Source: Nocardia aurea (GTDB taxonomy: Bacteria > Actinomycetota > Actinomycetes > Mycobacteriales > Mycobacteriaceae). From it: a stretch of 64,000 nucleotides of DNA. The stretch is taken from contig NZ_QCYJ01000099.1 in assembly GCF_003123685.1 (NCBI RefSeq), forward strand, positions 153,109 through 217,108. The letters run 5' to 3'. Below, in pieces: positions 44,678 through 52,141 of the stretch. Positions within the stretch are counted from its first letter, which is position 1, and each line of letters starts with the position of its first letter. Position numbers and translations under genes: made by a program. The notes under the pieces were generated by a model, which worked only from the letters and a program-made list of their open reading frames with translations, made no database searches and was not told the origin of the DNA.

Positions 44678-45373
44678 ATGAACCCGACGGATGTGCGGAC
44701 CGACGAATACGAGGCGTTGCACCGGATCCTCGAACAACGGTGGACATGCAGGCAGTTCACCGCCGACCCGGTCGCCCGCGAGACCATCGAAGCGCTGCTT
44801 CGCCTGGCCGGGCGCACACCGTCGTGGTGCAACACCCAGCCCTGGCAGGTGGCGGTCACCGAGGGCGCGGGCACCGACCGATTCCGGAAAGCGCTGCTCG
44901 AGCACGTCGCGGGCGCCATCCCCGAACCCGATTTCCCGTTCCCGTCGGCCTACACCGGCGTCTACCGCGATCGCAGGCGCGAATGCGGCCTGCAACTCTA
45001 CGACAGCGTCGGTATCGCCAAGGGCGACAACGCGGGCACCATGCGCCAGGCCGTCCGCAACTTCGAACTCTTCGACGCGCCCCACGTCGCGATCGTCACC
45101 AGCGAAGCGGATCTCGGCGTCTACGGCGCCGTCGACTGCGGCCTCTACATCGGCAATTTCCTGCTCGCCGCCCAGAGTCTTGGCCTCGGCGCCGCACCCC
45201 AGGCCGCCCTGGCCTCCTACTCCCCCTTCCTGCGCGCCCACTTCGACATCCCCGACCACCGCCGAGTCGTCGCCGCCATCTCCTTCGGTCACCCCGACAC
45301 CGACCATCCGGTGAACCGGTTCCGCACCACCCGAGCCGATCTCGACCACGTTGTCGCCTGGCACAGCGACTGA
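44678..45373 (+). CDS. Nitroreductase family protein
   Basis: The 231-residue FMN flavoprotein has the Rossmann-like nitroreductase fold: EQRWTCRQFTADPVARETI, GRTPSWCNTQPWQVAVTEG (FMN-binding), and late GLYIGNFLLAAQSLGLGAAPQAAL and ISFGHPD. It reduces nitro or quinone compounds with NAD(P)H. ATG 44678 is the first start in the frame with the conserved N-terminus, and it has the repeat described above in its promoter. The upstream gene is the divergent methyltransferase. Confidence 0.93.
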   Translation: MNPTDVRTDEYEALHRILEQRWTCRQFTADPVARETIEALLRLAGRTPSWCNTQPWQVAVTEGAGTDRFRKALLEHVAGAIPEPDFPFPSAYTGVYRDRRRECGLQLYDSVGIAKGDNAGTMRQAVRNFELFDAPHVAIVTSEADLGVYGAVDCGLYIGNFLLAAQSLGLGAAPQAALASYSPFLRAHFDIPDHRRVVAAISFGHPDTDHPVNRFRTTRADLDHVVAWHSD

Positions 45374-45486
45374 GGGGGGCGATCGTCGCGCCGATACCGG
45401 CACTCGCCCGCCGACCGCGCTAGGGTGAGCGCAGGTCGGGGGGCGATCAGCGGCTCCGGCGTCGACCGCGCGACACAGGAGGCTTC

Positions 45487-45948
45487 ATGCGTTCTTCCGG
45501 CGTACTGTCCGCGGTCATCGCCGCGGTCACGCTCACCGCGGGCCTCACCGGCTGCGACGATGCCGAGGGCGAGGTCCTCGGCGCGACGCCGACCGCGAGC
45601 GCCGCGGCCACCACCGCGGCCGTGATCGTTCCCACCACGACCTCACCCACCCGGGCCGTCCACGTCGCGCAACCGGTCCTCGAACCGATCGAGATCTCCT
45701 GCGGCACAGCCGAGTTCGGCCAGAGCATCACCGCGATCACGATCAGGGGAGACACCGCGTGCGAGGCCGCGCTCGCGGTCGCCGAGATCTACGCGGCCAG
45801 GTCACGCACGTCGGGCGAGAATGTCGTGATCACCGTCGCCGTCGGCACGGGGGTGTGGAACTGCCGGATCTCCCCGGCCGTCCCGAATCCTTTCCAGGAG
45901 TGCGTGAATCAGGACAATCCGGCCGAAAAGATCCGGTCCGTTTCCTGA
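45487..45948 (+). CDS. Small lipoprotein of unknown function
   Basis: The ATG follows AGGAGG by 5 bases. The 153-residue product has a lipoprotein signal with lipobox LTGC (near residue 19), a Thr/Ala/Ser-rich linker and a compact domain with Cys residues in ISCGTAEF, DTACEAALAVAEIYA, NCRISP and QECVNQ, likely disulfide-paired. Its C-terminal layout resembles small mycobacterial secreted proteins, function unknown. The stop abuts the HxlR stop on the other strand. Confidence 0.75.
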   Translation: MRSSGVLSAVIAAVTLTAGLTGCDDAEGEVLGATPTASAAATTAAVIVPTTTSPTRAVHVAQPVLEPIEISCGTAEFGQSITAITIRGDTACEAALAVAEIYAARSRTSGENVVITVAVGTGVWNCRISPAVPNPFQECVNQDNPAEKIRSVS

Positions 45949-46416
45949 TCAGCCCGCCGCGACACTTTCCCCGGTCAATCCCGGACCGAGTTCGGGAGCG
46001 ATATCGCGGGCGGTCAATTCACTTCCGCAGGAATCGCATTCGAGTTTCACATGCGCCTCCCCGGCACATCCGCGATGACGGTATTCGACCGGCGGCCCGG
46101 CGGGCGCCATATAGGTGTCGCCCCAATCCCGGATAGCCATCAGGATCGGATAGATATCGTGCCCCTTCGGCGTCAGCCGGTACTCCTCGTGCGCGCCGAC
46201 CTCGGCCTTCTGCTTCACCAGGATGCCGTGCTCGATCAACCGGTCCAGCCGATCCTGCAATCGACTGCGGGAAATACCGAGCGCGCTCTGGAAAGTGTTG
46301 AAGCGACGGATACCGGCGAACGAGTGCTTGAGAATCACCAGTGTCCACCGGTCACCCAGAATCACCAGCGGCCGGGTAATCGAACACGGCTCCTCGGAAA
46401 GCTCCTCGTAACGCAC
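45949..46416 (-). CDS. HxlR-family transcriptional regulator
   Basis: The 155-residue protein has the HxlR winged helix: CSITRPLVILGDRWTLVILKHSF, an F..FQSALGISRSRLQDRLDRL recognition helix and GAHEEYRLTPKGHDIYPI wing. A C-terminal extension carries four Cys residues (RHRGCAGE and LECDSCGSEL), perhaps a metal or redox site. HxlR regulators often act with neighbouring oxidoreductases. It is convergent with the lipoprotein gene, sharing no spacing (stop codons abut). Confidence 0.92.
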   Translation of the reverse strand: MRYEELSEEPCSITRPLVILGDRWTLVILKHSFAGIRRFNTFQSALGISRSRLQDRLDRLIEHGILVKQKAEVGAHEEYRLTPKGHDIYPILMAIRDWGDTYMAPAGPPVEYRHRGCAGEAHVKLECDSCGSELTARDIAPELGPGLTGESVAAG

Positions 46417-46480
46417 AACCCGATGCTACCCAGCGCTGACGCCTCCGCCCCCGTGATCGCTCGACGGAGACGAACAACGA

Positions 46481-46512
46481 AAACGGGCCCGGGGAATTTC
46501 CCGGGCCCGTTT
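46481..46512 (-). terminator. Terminator of the fabD-accD6 operon
   Basis: Perfect 13-bp arms (46481-46493 and 46500-46512, AAACGGGCCCGGG) enclose a 6-base loop, 14 bases after the accD6 stop. On the minus strand the stem ends in CGTTTTCG. This is a standard intrinsic terminator for the mycolate operon. Confidence 0.88.
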
Positions 46513-46525
46513 CACGACACTCACC

Positions 46526-47959
46526 TCACAGCGGAATGTTCTTGTGGTGACTCTTGCGCGACGGCGCGGCGGCCAGCGCGGCGGCGATCGTGCTCCGGGT
46601 CTTGGCCGGGTCGATGACCTGGTCGACGACCCCGATCGCGATGGCGCGCTCGACACCGCCCGCGATCTGCTCGTGCTCGACGGTCAGCCGCTCGTGCAGC
46701 GCCTCGCGCTCGTCGTCCGGCGCGGCGGCGAGCGCCTTCTTGTGCAGGATGCCGACCGCGGCCTTGGCGCCCATCACCGCGACCTCCGAACCCGGCCACG
46801 CGTACACGGCGGTCGCACCGAGCGACCTGGCGTTCATCGCGATGTAGGCGCCGCCGTAGATCTTGCGGGTGACCAGCGTGACCCGGGGAACCCGCGCTTC
46901 GGCGAAGGCGTGCAGCAATTTCGCACCGCGCCGCACGACGCCCTCCCACTCCTGGCTGACGCCGGGCAGGTAGCCGGGCACATCGGTGATGACGATCAGC
47001 GGGATGCCGAACGCGTCGCACAGGCGCACGAACCGCGCCGCCTTCTCCGCGCTCTCGGAGTTGAGGCAGCCGCCCAGGCGCAACGGATTGTTGGCCAGCA
47101 CACCGACGGTACGACCGCCGAGACGACCGAGACCGGTCACCATGCTGCGCGCGTAACCGCCCTGCAATTCCTCGAAGGAGGACTCGCCGTTGATATTGTC
47201 GAGCAGCTCGTGCACCAGCGGCTTCACGTCGTAGGCGCGCTTGGCCGATTCCGGCAGCAGCGCCTTCAGGTCGACATCACCGTGCTCGGCGGCGAGCAGA
47301 TCGAATTCGCCCTGCTCGGCGAACATCGACACCAGCCTGCGGGCGCGATGCATGGCATCGGATTCGCTGTCGGCGACGATATGGGTGACACCGGACTTCT
47401 TGCCGTGGGTGACCGGGCCGCCGAGGGTTTCCATGTCGACCTGTTCACCGGTGACGCTGCGCACCACATCGGGTCCGGTCACGAAAACGCGGCCTTCGGG
47501 AGCCATGATCACGATATCGGTCAGCGCGGGACCGTAGGCGGCGCCGCCCGCGGCGAATCCGAGAACCACCGAAAGCTGCGGGACCAGGCCGGACGCGCGG
47601 ACCATGGCCTCGAAGACCAGTCCGACAGCGTGCAGGGCCTCCACGCCCTCGGCCAGCCTGGCACCGCCGGAATGCCAGATACCGACAACGGGAGCACCGG
47701 AATCGATGGCCGTGTCGATGGCGTCGACGATGTGTTTGCATCCGTCGACGCCCATCGCGCCGCCCATGACGGTGGCATCGGAGCAGTAGGCGATGGTGCG
47801 GACACCGTCGACCTCGCCGATCGCGGCGAGCACGCCGGATTTGTCGCGCGGGTGCAGCGGAAGAACCGTGCCGGGATCGAAGAAGCGCTGGAGCCTGCCC
47901 AGCGGATCACGCGGATCTGTCGTCGTCTCCTGTGGGAACGCCGGAGCCATGATGGTCAT
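46526..47959 (-). CDS. accD6: Acyl-CoA carboxylase beta subunit (AccD6-like)
   Basis: Carboxyltransferase of the biotin-dependent acetyl/propionyl-CoA carboxylase. The 477-residue protein has VVGIWHSGGARLAEGVEAL, FAAGGAAYGPALTDIVIM (acyl-CoA oxyanion), GGYARSMVTGLGRLGGRTVGV, and biotin-site VTLVTRKIYGGAYIAMNARSLGA. Its place at the end of the kasA operon identifies AccD6 (Rv2247), the essential partner supplying malonyl-CoA for FAS-II. ATG 47959 follows GAGGAG by 8-9 bases; the frame runs 213 bases further upstream through the kasA-accD6 hairpin without homology. Confidence 0.94.
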   Translation of the reverse strand: MTIMAPAFPQETTTDPRDPLGRLQRFFDPGTVLPLHPRDKSGVLAAIGEVDGVRTIAYCSDATVMGGAMGVDGCKHIVDAIDTAIDSGAPVVGIWHSGGARLAEGVEALHAVGLVFEAMVRASGLVPQLSVVLGFAAGGAAYGPALTDIVIMAPEGRVFVTGPDVVRSVTGEQVDMETLGGPVTHGKKSGVTHIVADSESDAMHRARRLVSMFAEQGEFDLLAAEHGDVDLKALLPESAKRAYDVKPLVHELLDNINGESSFEELQGGYARSMVTGLGRLGGRTVGVLANNPLRLGGCLNSESAEKAARFVRLCDAFGIPLIVITDVPGYLPGVSQEWEGVVRRGAKLLHAFAEARVPRVTLVTRKIYGGAYIAMNARSLGATAVYAWPGSEVAVMGAKAAVGILHKKALAAAPDDEREALHERLTVEHEQIAGGVERAIAIGVVDQVIDPAKTRSTIAAALAAAPSRKSHHKNIPL

Positions 47960-48008
47960 CGCGTTATCTCCTCGATAAGAGTGTTGCCGCGAGCGCGGCT
48001 GCGTATGT

Positions 48009-48048
48009 CGAATCAGGCGGGGGCCGATACCGGCCCCCGCCTGATTCG
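48009..48048. promoter_or_regulatory. Perfect intercistronic hairpin between kasA and accD6
   Basis: Perfect 18-bp arms (48009-48026 and 48031-48048, CGAATCAGGCGGGGGCCG) close on a 4-base loop ATAC, 20 bases after the kasA stop and about 50 before the accD6 start. On the minus strand it is not followed by a U tract. Its stability points to a partial terminator, processing site or 3'-end block that adjusts accD6 against kasA. Confidence 0.7.
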
Positions 48049-48068
48049 TTGTGCAGTCGATCGAGCGG

Positions 48069-49319
48069 CTATGCGCGACCGAAGGCGAGCGCGACGTTGT
48101 GCCCACCGAAACCGAAGGAATTGTTGATCGCGTACTCGATCTCCTGGCGACGGGCTTCCCCGTGCACCACATCGAGGTCGATCTCCGGATCCTGGTTCTC
48201 CAGGTTCAGCGTCGGCGGCACGATGCCGTCGCGGATGCTGAGCACGGTGAGCACGGACTCGAGGGCGCCGACCGCGCCGATCGAGTGGCCCAGTGCCGAC
48301 TTCGGAGCGTAGACCGAGGCGTGATTGCCGATGGCCTTGTTGATCGCGTTCGCCTCGGCGGTGTCACCGATCGGCGTCGCGGTCGCGTGTGCGTTGACAT
48401 GGGTGATGTCAGCGGCGGTCAGACCCGCCGTCTGCAGCGCGCGCTTGATGGCGCGCGAGGCACCGTCGCCCGTGGGATCGGGGGCGACGAGGTGGAAACC
48501 GTCCGAGGTGATACCCGCGCCGAGCAGACGCGCGTGGATGGTGGCTCCACGAGCCTTGGCGTGCTCCTCGGTCTCGATGACCATGAGGGCGCCCGCCTCA
48601 CCGAAGACGAATCCGTCGCGGTCCTTGTCGAAAGGCCGCGAGGCGCCCTTGGGATCGTCGTTGCGGTTGCTCATCGCACGCATCATGGAGAATGCCGCGA
48701 TCGGCACGGCGTCGATGTAACCCTCGACGCCACCGGCGACGACGATATCGGCGTCACCCATGACGATCATCCGCCACGCGTTGGCGATGGCCTCGGAGCC
48801 GGACGAGCATGCCGAGACCGGAGTGACCACTCCTGCCCTGGCCTTCAATTCGAGACCGACCACGGCCGAAGGGCCGTTCGGCATGACCATCTGAACAGCC
48901 AGGGGCGAAATCTTTCGATAGCCGCCGTTCTTCAGCTTGTCGACCGAGTCGATGAGGGCGTCGCCGCCGCCGATCCCGGTTCCGATGGCCACACCGAGCC
49001 GCTCGGGATCGACTTCCGGGCTGCCCGCGTTGCGCCAGACCTCACGACCGAGAACGGTCGCGAGCTGCTCGACGTAGGCCATGCGCCGACATTCGACCCG
49101 GGTGAGCAGGGTGTCCGGTCGGACCTTCAGGTGTCCGCCGATGCGGACGGGAAGGTCGTATTCCTCGACGAAGGAATCCTCGAGAACGTCGATACCGCTC
49201 TCGCCGTTGAGGAGTCCCTTCCACGTCGCATCGACGTCACCCGCGATCGACGTGGTCGCCGCCAGGCTAGTGACGACGACGTTGGGGAAATTCCCGTTCA
49301 AGGTGGAAGGAGTGGTCAC
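48069..49319 (-). CDS. kasA: Beta-ketoacyl-ACP synthase KasA
   Basis: FAS-II condensing enzyme extending mycolate precursors. The 416-residue length is identical to M. tuberculosis KasA. Motifs: GIGGGDALI, MPNGPSAVVGLELKARAG, catalytic Cys in VSACSSGSEAIANA (near residue 172), THVNAHATATPIGDTAE and KSALGHSIGAVGALE with the two active His, and NNSFGFGGHN at the end. Only one KAS gene is present between acpM and accD6, whereas mycobacteria have kasA-kasB. ATG follows the acpM stop by 10 bases. Confidence 0.97.
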   Translation of the reverse strand: MTTPSTLNGNFPNVVVTSLAATTSIAGDVDATWKGLLNGESGIDVLEDSFVEEYDLPVRIGGHLKVRPDTLLTRVECRRMAYVEQLATVLGREVWRNAGSPEVDPERLGVAIGTGIGGGDALIDSVDKLKNGGYRKISPLAVQMVMPNGPSAVVGLELKARAGVVTPVSACSSGSEAIANAWRMIVMGDADIVVAGGVEGYIDAVPIAAFSMMRAMSNRNDDPKGASRPFDKDRDGFVFGEAGALMVIETEEHAKARGATIHARLLGAGITSDGFHLVAPDPTGDGASRAIKRALQTAGLTAADITHVNAHATATPIGDTAEANAINKAIGNHASVYAPKSALGHSIGAVGALESVLTVLSIRDGIVPPTLNLENQDPEIDLDVVHGEARRQEIEYAINNSFGFGGHNVALAFGRA

Positions 49320-49329
49320 TGTTTCGGCC

Positions 49330-49629
49330 CTACTCGGAGTCGAACTTGGCCTTGAGCTCCGCGGCGGCTTCGCTGTTCTCCGCCTCGAGCTTCTGGATGT
49401 AGCCGACAGCGTCGCCGACCGTCTTCAAGCTGGCCAGATCCTCGTCCGGGATCTTCACGCCGTACTTGTCCTCGGTCTGTACCGCGATCTCGACCATGGA
49501 CAGCGAGTCGATGTCCAGGTCATCGACGAAGGACTTCTCGATGGTCACCTCGGAGGGTTCGATACCCGTAACCTCTTCGATGATCCTGCCGAGTTCCTCG
49601 ACGATTTGTTCCTGGGTCAGAGCGGCCAC
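49330..49629 (-). CDS. acpM: Meromycolate extension acyl carrier protein
   Basis: The 99-residue acidic protein carries the phosphopantetheine attachment Ser 42 in DDLDIDSLSMVEIAVQTED. A C-terminal extension past the helix (LEAENSEAAAELKAKFDSE) is characteristic of mycobacterial-type AcpM rather than the ordinary ACP. GTG start with GGGAG 7 bases upstream. The 120-base stretch before it is AT-rich, as expected for a strongly translated gene. It carries acyl intermediates between FabD, KasA and the other FAS-II enzymes. Confidence 0.96.
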   Translation of the reverse strand: MAALTQEQIVEELGRIIEEVTGIEPSEVTIEKSFVDDLDIDSLSMVEIAVQTEDKYGVKIPDEDLASLKTVGDAVGYIQKLEAENSEAAAELKAKFDSE

Positions 49630-49752
49630 GGTGTGGCTCCCTTCTTGTTTCTATTTGTAGGGCTCTTGTGTTTATTTCGGATCGAAGCGGCGGTTGGTTA
49701 CCGCCGATTCGGTCACGACTGTGCGAATTTCTCCGCACCGTCGCGGGGAAAG

Positions 49753-50667
49753 TTAGCCGGAGGTCGTGAACCCGGCCAACGCGGGGAGGTCTTCGGGCGT
49801 TTTCAGGGCCAGCGTCGGCGTGCCCTTCAGTTCCCGTTTCGCGATGCCGACCAGCGTGCCCGCCGGCGGCAACTCCGCCACTGCCGACACCACGGCGGCG
49901 CGGATGGTCTCGGTGCACAGATCCCAGCGAACAGGTCGGGTGACCTGCGCGGCGAGCTTATCGATCGCGTCCTGACCCGAGGCGACCGGCTGCCCGTCGA
50001 AGTTCGACAGCAGCACGCGAGTCGGCTCGTCCGGCGCGATCTTGCCGATGGCCTCGGCCACCGCGTCCTGGGCCGGAGCCATGTACGCGGTGTGGAAAGC
50101 GCCCGCGACGGGAAGCGCGCGGACCCGCGCCTTCTCCGGCGGGTTCGCCGCCAGTTCCGCCAACGCGTCGAGTGTGCCCGCGGCCACGATCTGACCGGCC
50201 GCGTTGCGGTTGGCGGGCACGAGGTTCAGTTCCGCGAGCCGTGCGAGGACGGCGGCCTCATCGCCGCCGAGCACCGCGGACATTCCGGTCGGCTCCAGCG
50301 CGCACGCCTTGGCCATCTCCGCACCGCGGATGGCGGCCAGCACCACCGCGTCGTCAGGGGAGATTACCCCGGCGACAGCGGCGGCGGCGAACTCGCCGAC
50401 CGAATGTCCGGCCACGATGGTAGCGGCGGGCAGTGAATTCTGCTCGACTTCGGCGAAGGCCAGCAGCGCGGCGGCGACAACGAGGGGTTGCGTCACAGCG
50501 GTGTCGACGATCTCCTCGGCCGTCGCGGTGGTGCCGAGACGAACGAGATCCAGGCCCGAGGCCTTGGACCAGAGGGCGAGGCGTTCTCCCGCGCCGGGAA
50601 GGTCGAGCCAGGGCGCGAGCATGCCGGGTGTCTGGGACCCCTGTCCTGGGGCAAGTAACGCGATCAC
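49753..50667 (-). CDS. fabD: Malonyl-CoA:ACP transacylase
   Basis: Loads malonyl groups on AcpM for KasA. The 304-residue protein has LAPGQGSQTPGM at the N-terminus, TQPLVVAAALLAF, catalytic Ser in VAGHSVGEFAAAA (near residue 90), PVAGAFHTAYM (His) and VRWDLCTETI near the end. GTG 50667 starts just before the conserved LLAPGQG; an extension to 50760 is not conserved. Upstream, between mabR and fabD, is a palindrome that may be the operator. Confidence 0.95.
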   Translation of the reverse strand: MIALLAPGQGSQTPGMLAPWLDLPGAGERLALWSKASGLDLVRLGTTATAEEIVDTAVTQPLVVAAALLAFAEVEQNSLPAATIVAGHSVGEFAAAAVAGVISPDDAVVLAAIRGAEMAKACALEPTGMSAVLGGDEAAVLARLAELNLVPANRNAAGQIVAAGTLDALAELAANPPEKARVRALPVAGAFHTAYMAPAQDAVAEAIGKIAPDEPTRVLLSNFDGQPVASGQDAIDKLAAQVTRPVRWDLCTETIRAAVVSAVAELPPAGTLVGIAKRELKGTPTLALKTPEDLPALAGFTTSG

Positions 50668-50744
50668 GCCTCTAAGAAAACACTGTGAGGCGCCTCGTAC
50701 GAGATGTCGACGCGACCGAAGCTTCTCGATCCCTTTTGTAGGGG

Positions 50745-50767
50745 TCCCACAAAATCCCATGTGGGAT
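50745..50767. promoter_or_regulatory. Palindrome in the mabR-fabD gap, candidate MabR operator
   Basis: TCCCACA (50745-50751) and TGTGGGA (50760-50766) are inverted with an 8-base spacer; the right half also forms ATCCCA-TG-TGGGAT (50754-50767). It lies about 80 bases before the fabD start and just after the mabR stop. In M. tuberculosis MabR binds an inverted repeat at the same promoter, although of other sequence. Function is inferred from position. Confidence 0.5.
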
Positions 50768-50795
50768 GTCCCGATCGACCGATTCGCCTTCTGCG

Positions 50796-52127
50796 TTACA
50801 GCCCATCGGGACCCACAGCGACATGTGGTGCTTCTGGGTCGGATGTTGATGATTCGTTACGGGTTCGTGTCAAACGACCCACTGTGGCCGCGATCCGGAG
50901 CACGTAGGCGTCACGGGGATTCATCGGATCACGTCCGGTGATCTCCCCGATTCGCTTGAGCCGGTAGCGCACCGTATTTGGATGGACGTACAGCTGACGG
51001 GCGCAGGTCTCGACCGCTCCACCGCAATCGAGGTAGGCGTCGAGGGTGTCGGCGAGCGAGGATCCCGCAGCGGCCAACGGGAGGACAAGATACTCGTTCA
51101 GCGCGTCGACCGCAGCTCGATCACCCAGCAATGCGCGTTCGGGCAGTAATTCGGTCGCGTGCACCGGCCGTGGCGCACCGCGCCACCCCACGACCGCCTC
51201 CATACCGGCCAGCGCCTCCACCGCGCTGGCGTGGGCCGCGCCGAGGGTGCGCATGGTCGGTCCGATCACCACCGGCCCGTCCGAGAAGACCTCGGCGAGC
51301 AGATCGGAGAGGAAAGCCGATATATGGGTGGTGTCGCTGAGATGCCCGCTCACCACCATCACCAGCCGCGCGCCCTGCACCACCGCGAGCGCCGCGCGCC
51401 CGTGCCTGGCGGCGATGTTGTGCACCGCGCCGACCATGGACACGCTCTGATCCTTGGGCGGCGTGCCGACCAGCACCGTCGCGGGCGCGGTGGCGTCCCA
51501 GTTCAACGTCGCGGCCCGCGACAGCATGTCCGGGCCGGTATCGCCGCGCACCACCGCGTCGACGACCAGCGCCTCCAACCTGGTGTCCCACGCGCCGCGT
51601 GATTCCGCGGCGCTGGCGTACACCGAGGCGGCCGCGAAGCCGAGCTCACGCCCGTATCGCAACACCGCCTCGGTGAGCGCGACCAACTGCCTGTCGTTGC
51701 GCGCGAGCGCGGGCAGCCACTGTTCGAAGAACTCCATGGCCACGCGGACCATGTCCACGGTCTGGCGCAGCGTCAACCGCCGCGCCAGATCCTGCGGAAT
51801 GACCTGGAAGGCGTCCAGGCTGAACCGGATATCGCTTTCCGGGTCCTGGAGCCATTCGAGGAAGTTCACCACCGCGGTCTGCACCAGCATCTGGACCCCG
51901 GCCCGCTGGGCGGCGTCCAGATCGGCGAAGAACGGCAACCGATCCTGCATGGACCCGACAGCCTCGGTCGACAGTCGGCCGGAGAACTGCTTGACCCGCT
52001 TGAGCAGCGTGTCCGGGAGCGGATCCCGGTTCTGCCGATTCGGGGACAGTGCCCCGGTCGGCAGATACACCTCGTGCTCGGACGAGCCTTCGGAGATCCG
52101 TCGGGGCCGCGGCGGTTTACGTTCCAC
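50796..52127 (-). CDS. mabR: MabR/FasR-type regulator of the fatty-acid operon (PucR family)
   Basis: The 443-residue protein belongs to the PucR-like group with a GGDEF-like middle domain and a C-terminal HTH_30 (TLDAYLDCGGAVETCARQLYVHPNTVRYRLKRI, residues about 345-400). It matches Rv2242, called MabR, an activator of the FAS-II operon, and Streptomyces FasR at the same locus. The start is a GTG. It follows aceE by 14 bases and precedes fabD, so pyruvate oxidation and chain extension genes share a transcript here. The nature of its ligand (long-chain acyl-CoA in relatives) cannot be read from sequence. Confidence 0.93.
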   Translation of the reverse strand: MERKPPRPRRISEGSSEHEVYLPTGALSPNRQNRDPLPDTLLKRVKQFSGRLSTEAVGSMQDRLPFFADLDAAQRAGVQMLVQTAVVNFLEWLQDPESDIRFSLDAFQVIPQDLARRLTLRQTVDMVRVAMEFFEQWLPALARNDRQLVALTEAVLRYGRELGFAAASVYASAAESRGAWDTRLEALVVDAVVRGDTGPDMLSRAATLNWDATAPATVLVGTPPKDQSVSMVGAVHNIAARHGRAALAVVQGARLVMVVSGHLSDTTHISAFLSDLLAEVFSDGPVVIGPTMRTLGAAHASAVEALAGMEAVVGWRGAPRPVHATELLPERALLGDRAAVDALNEYLVLPLAAAGSSLADTLDAYLDCGGAVETCARQLYVHPNTVRYRLKRIGEITGRDPMNPRDAYVLRIAATVGRLTRTRNESSTSDPEAPHVAVGPDGL

Positions 52128-52141
52128 GTTCCAATAGTCCG

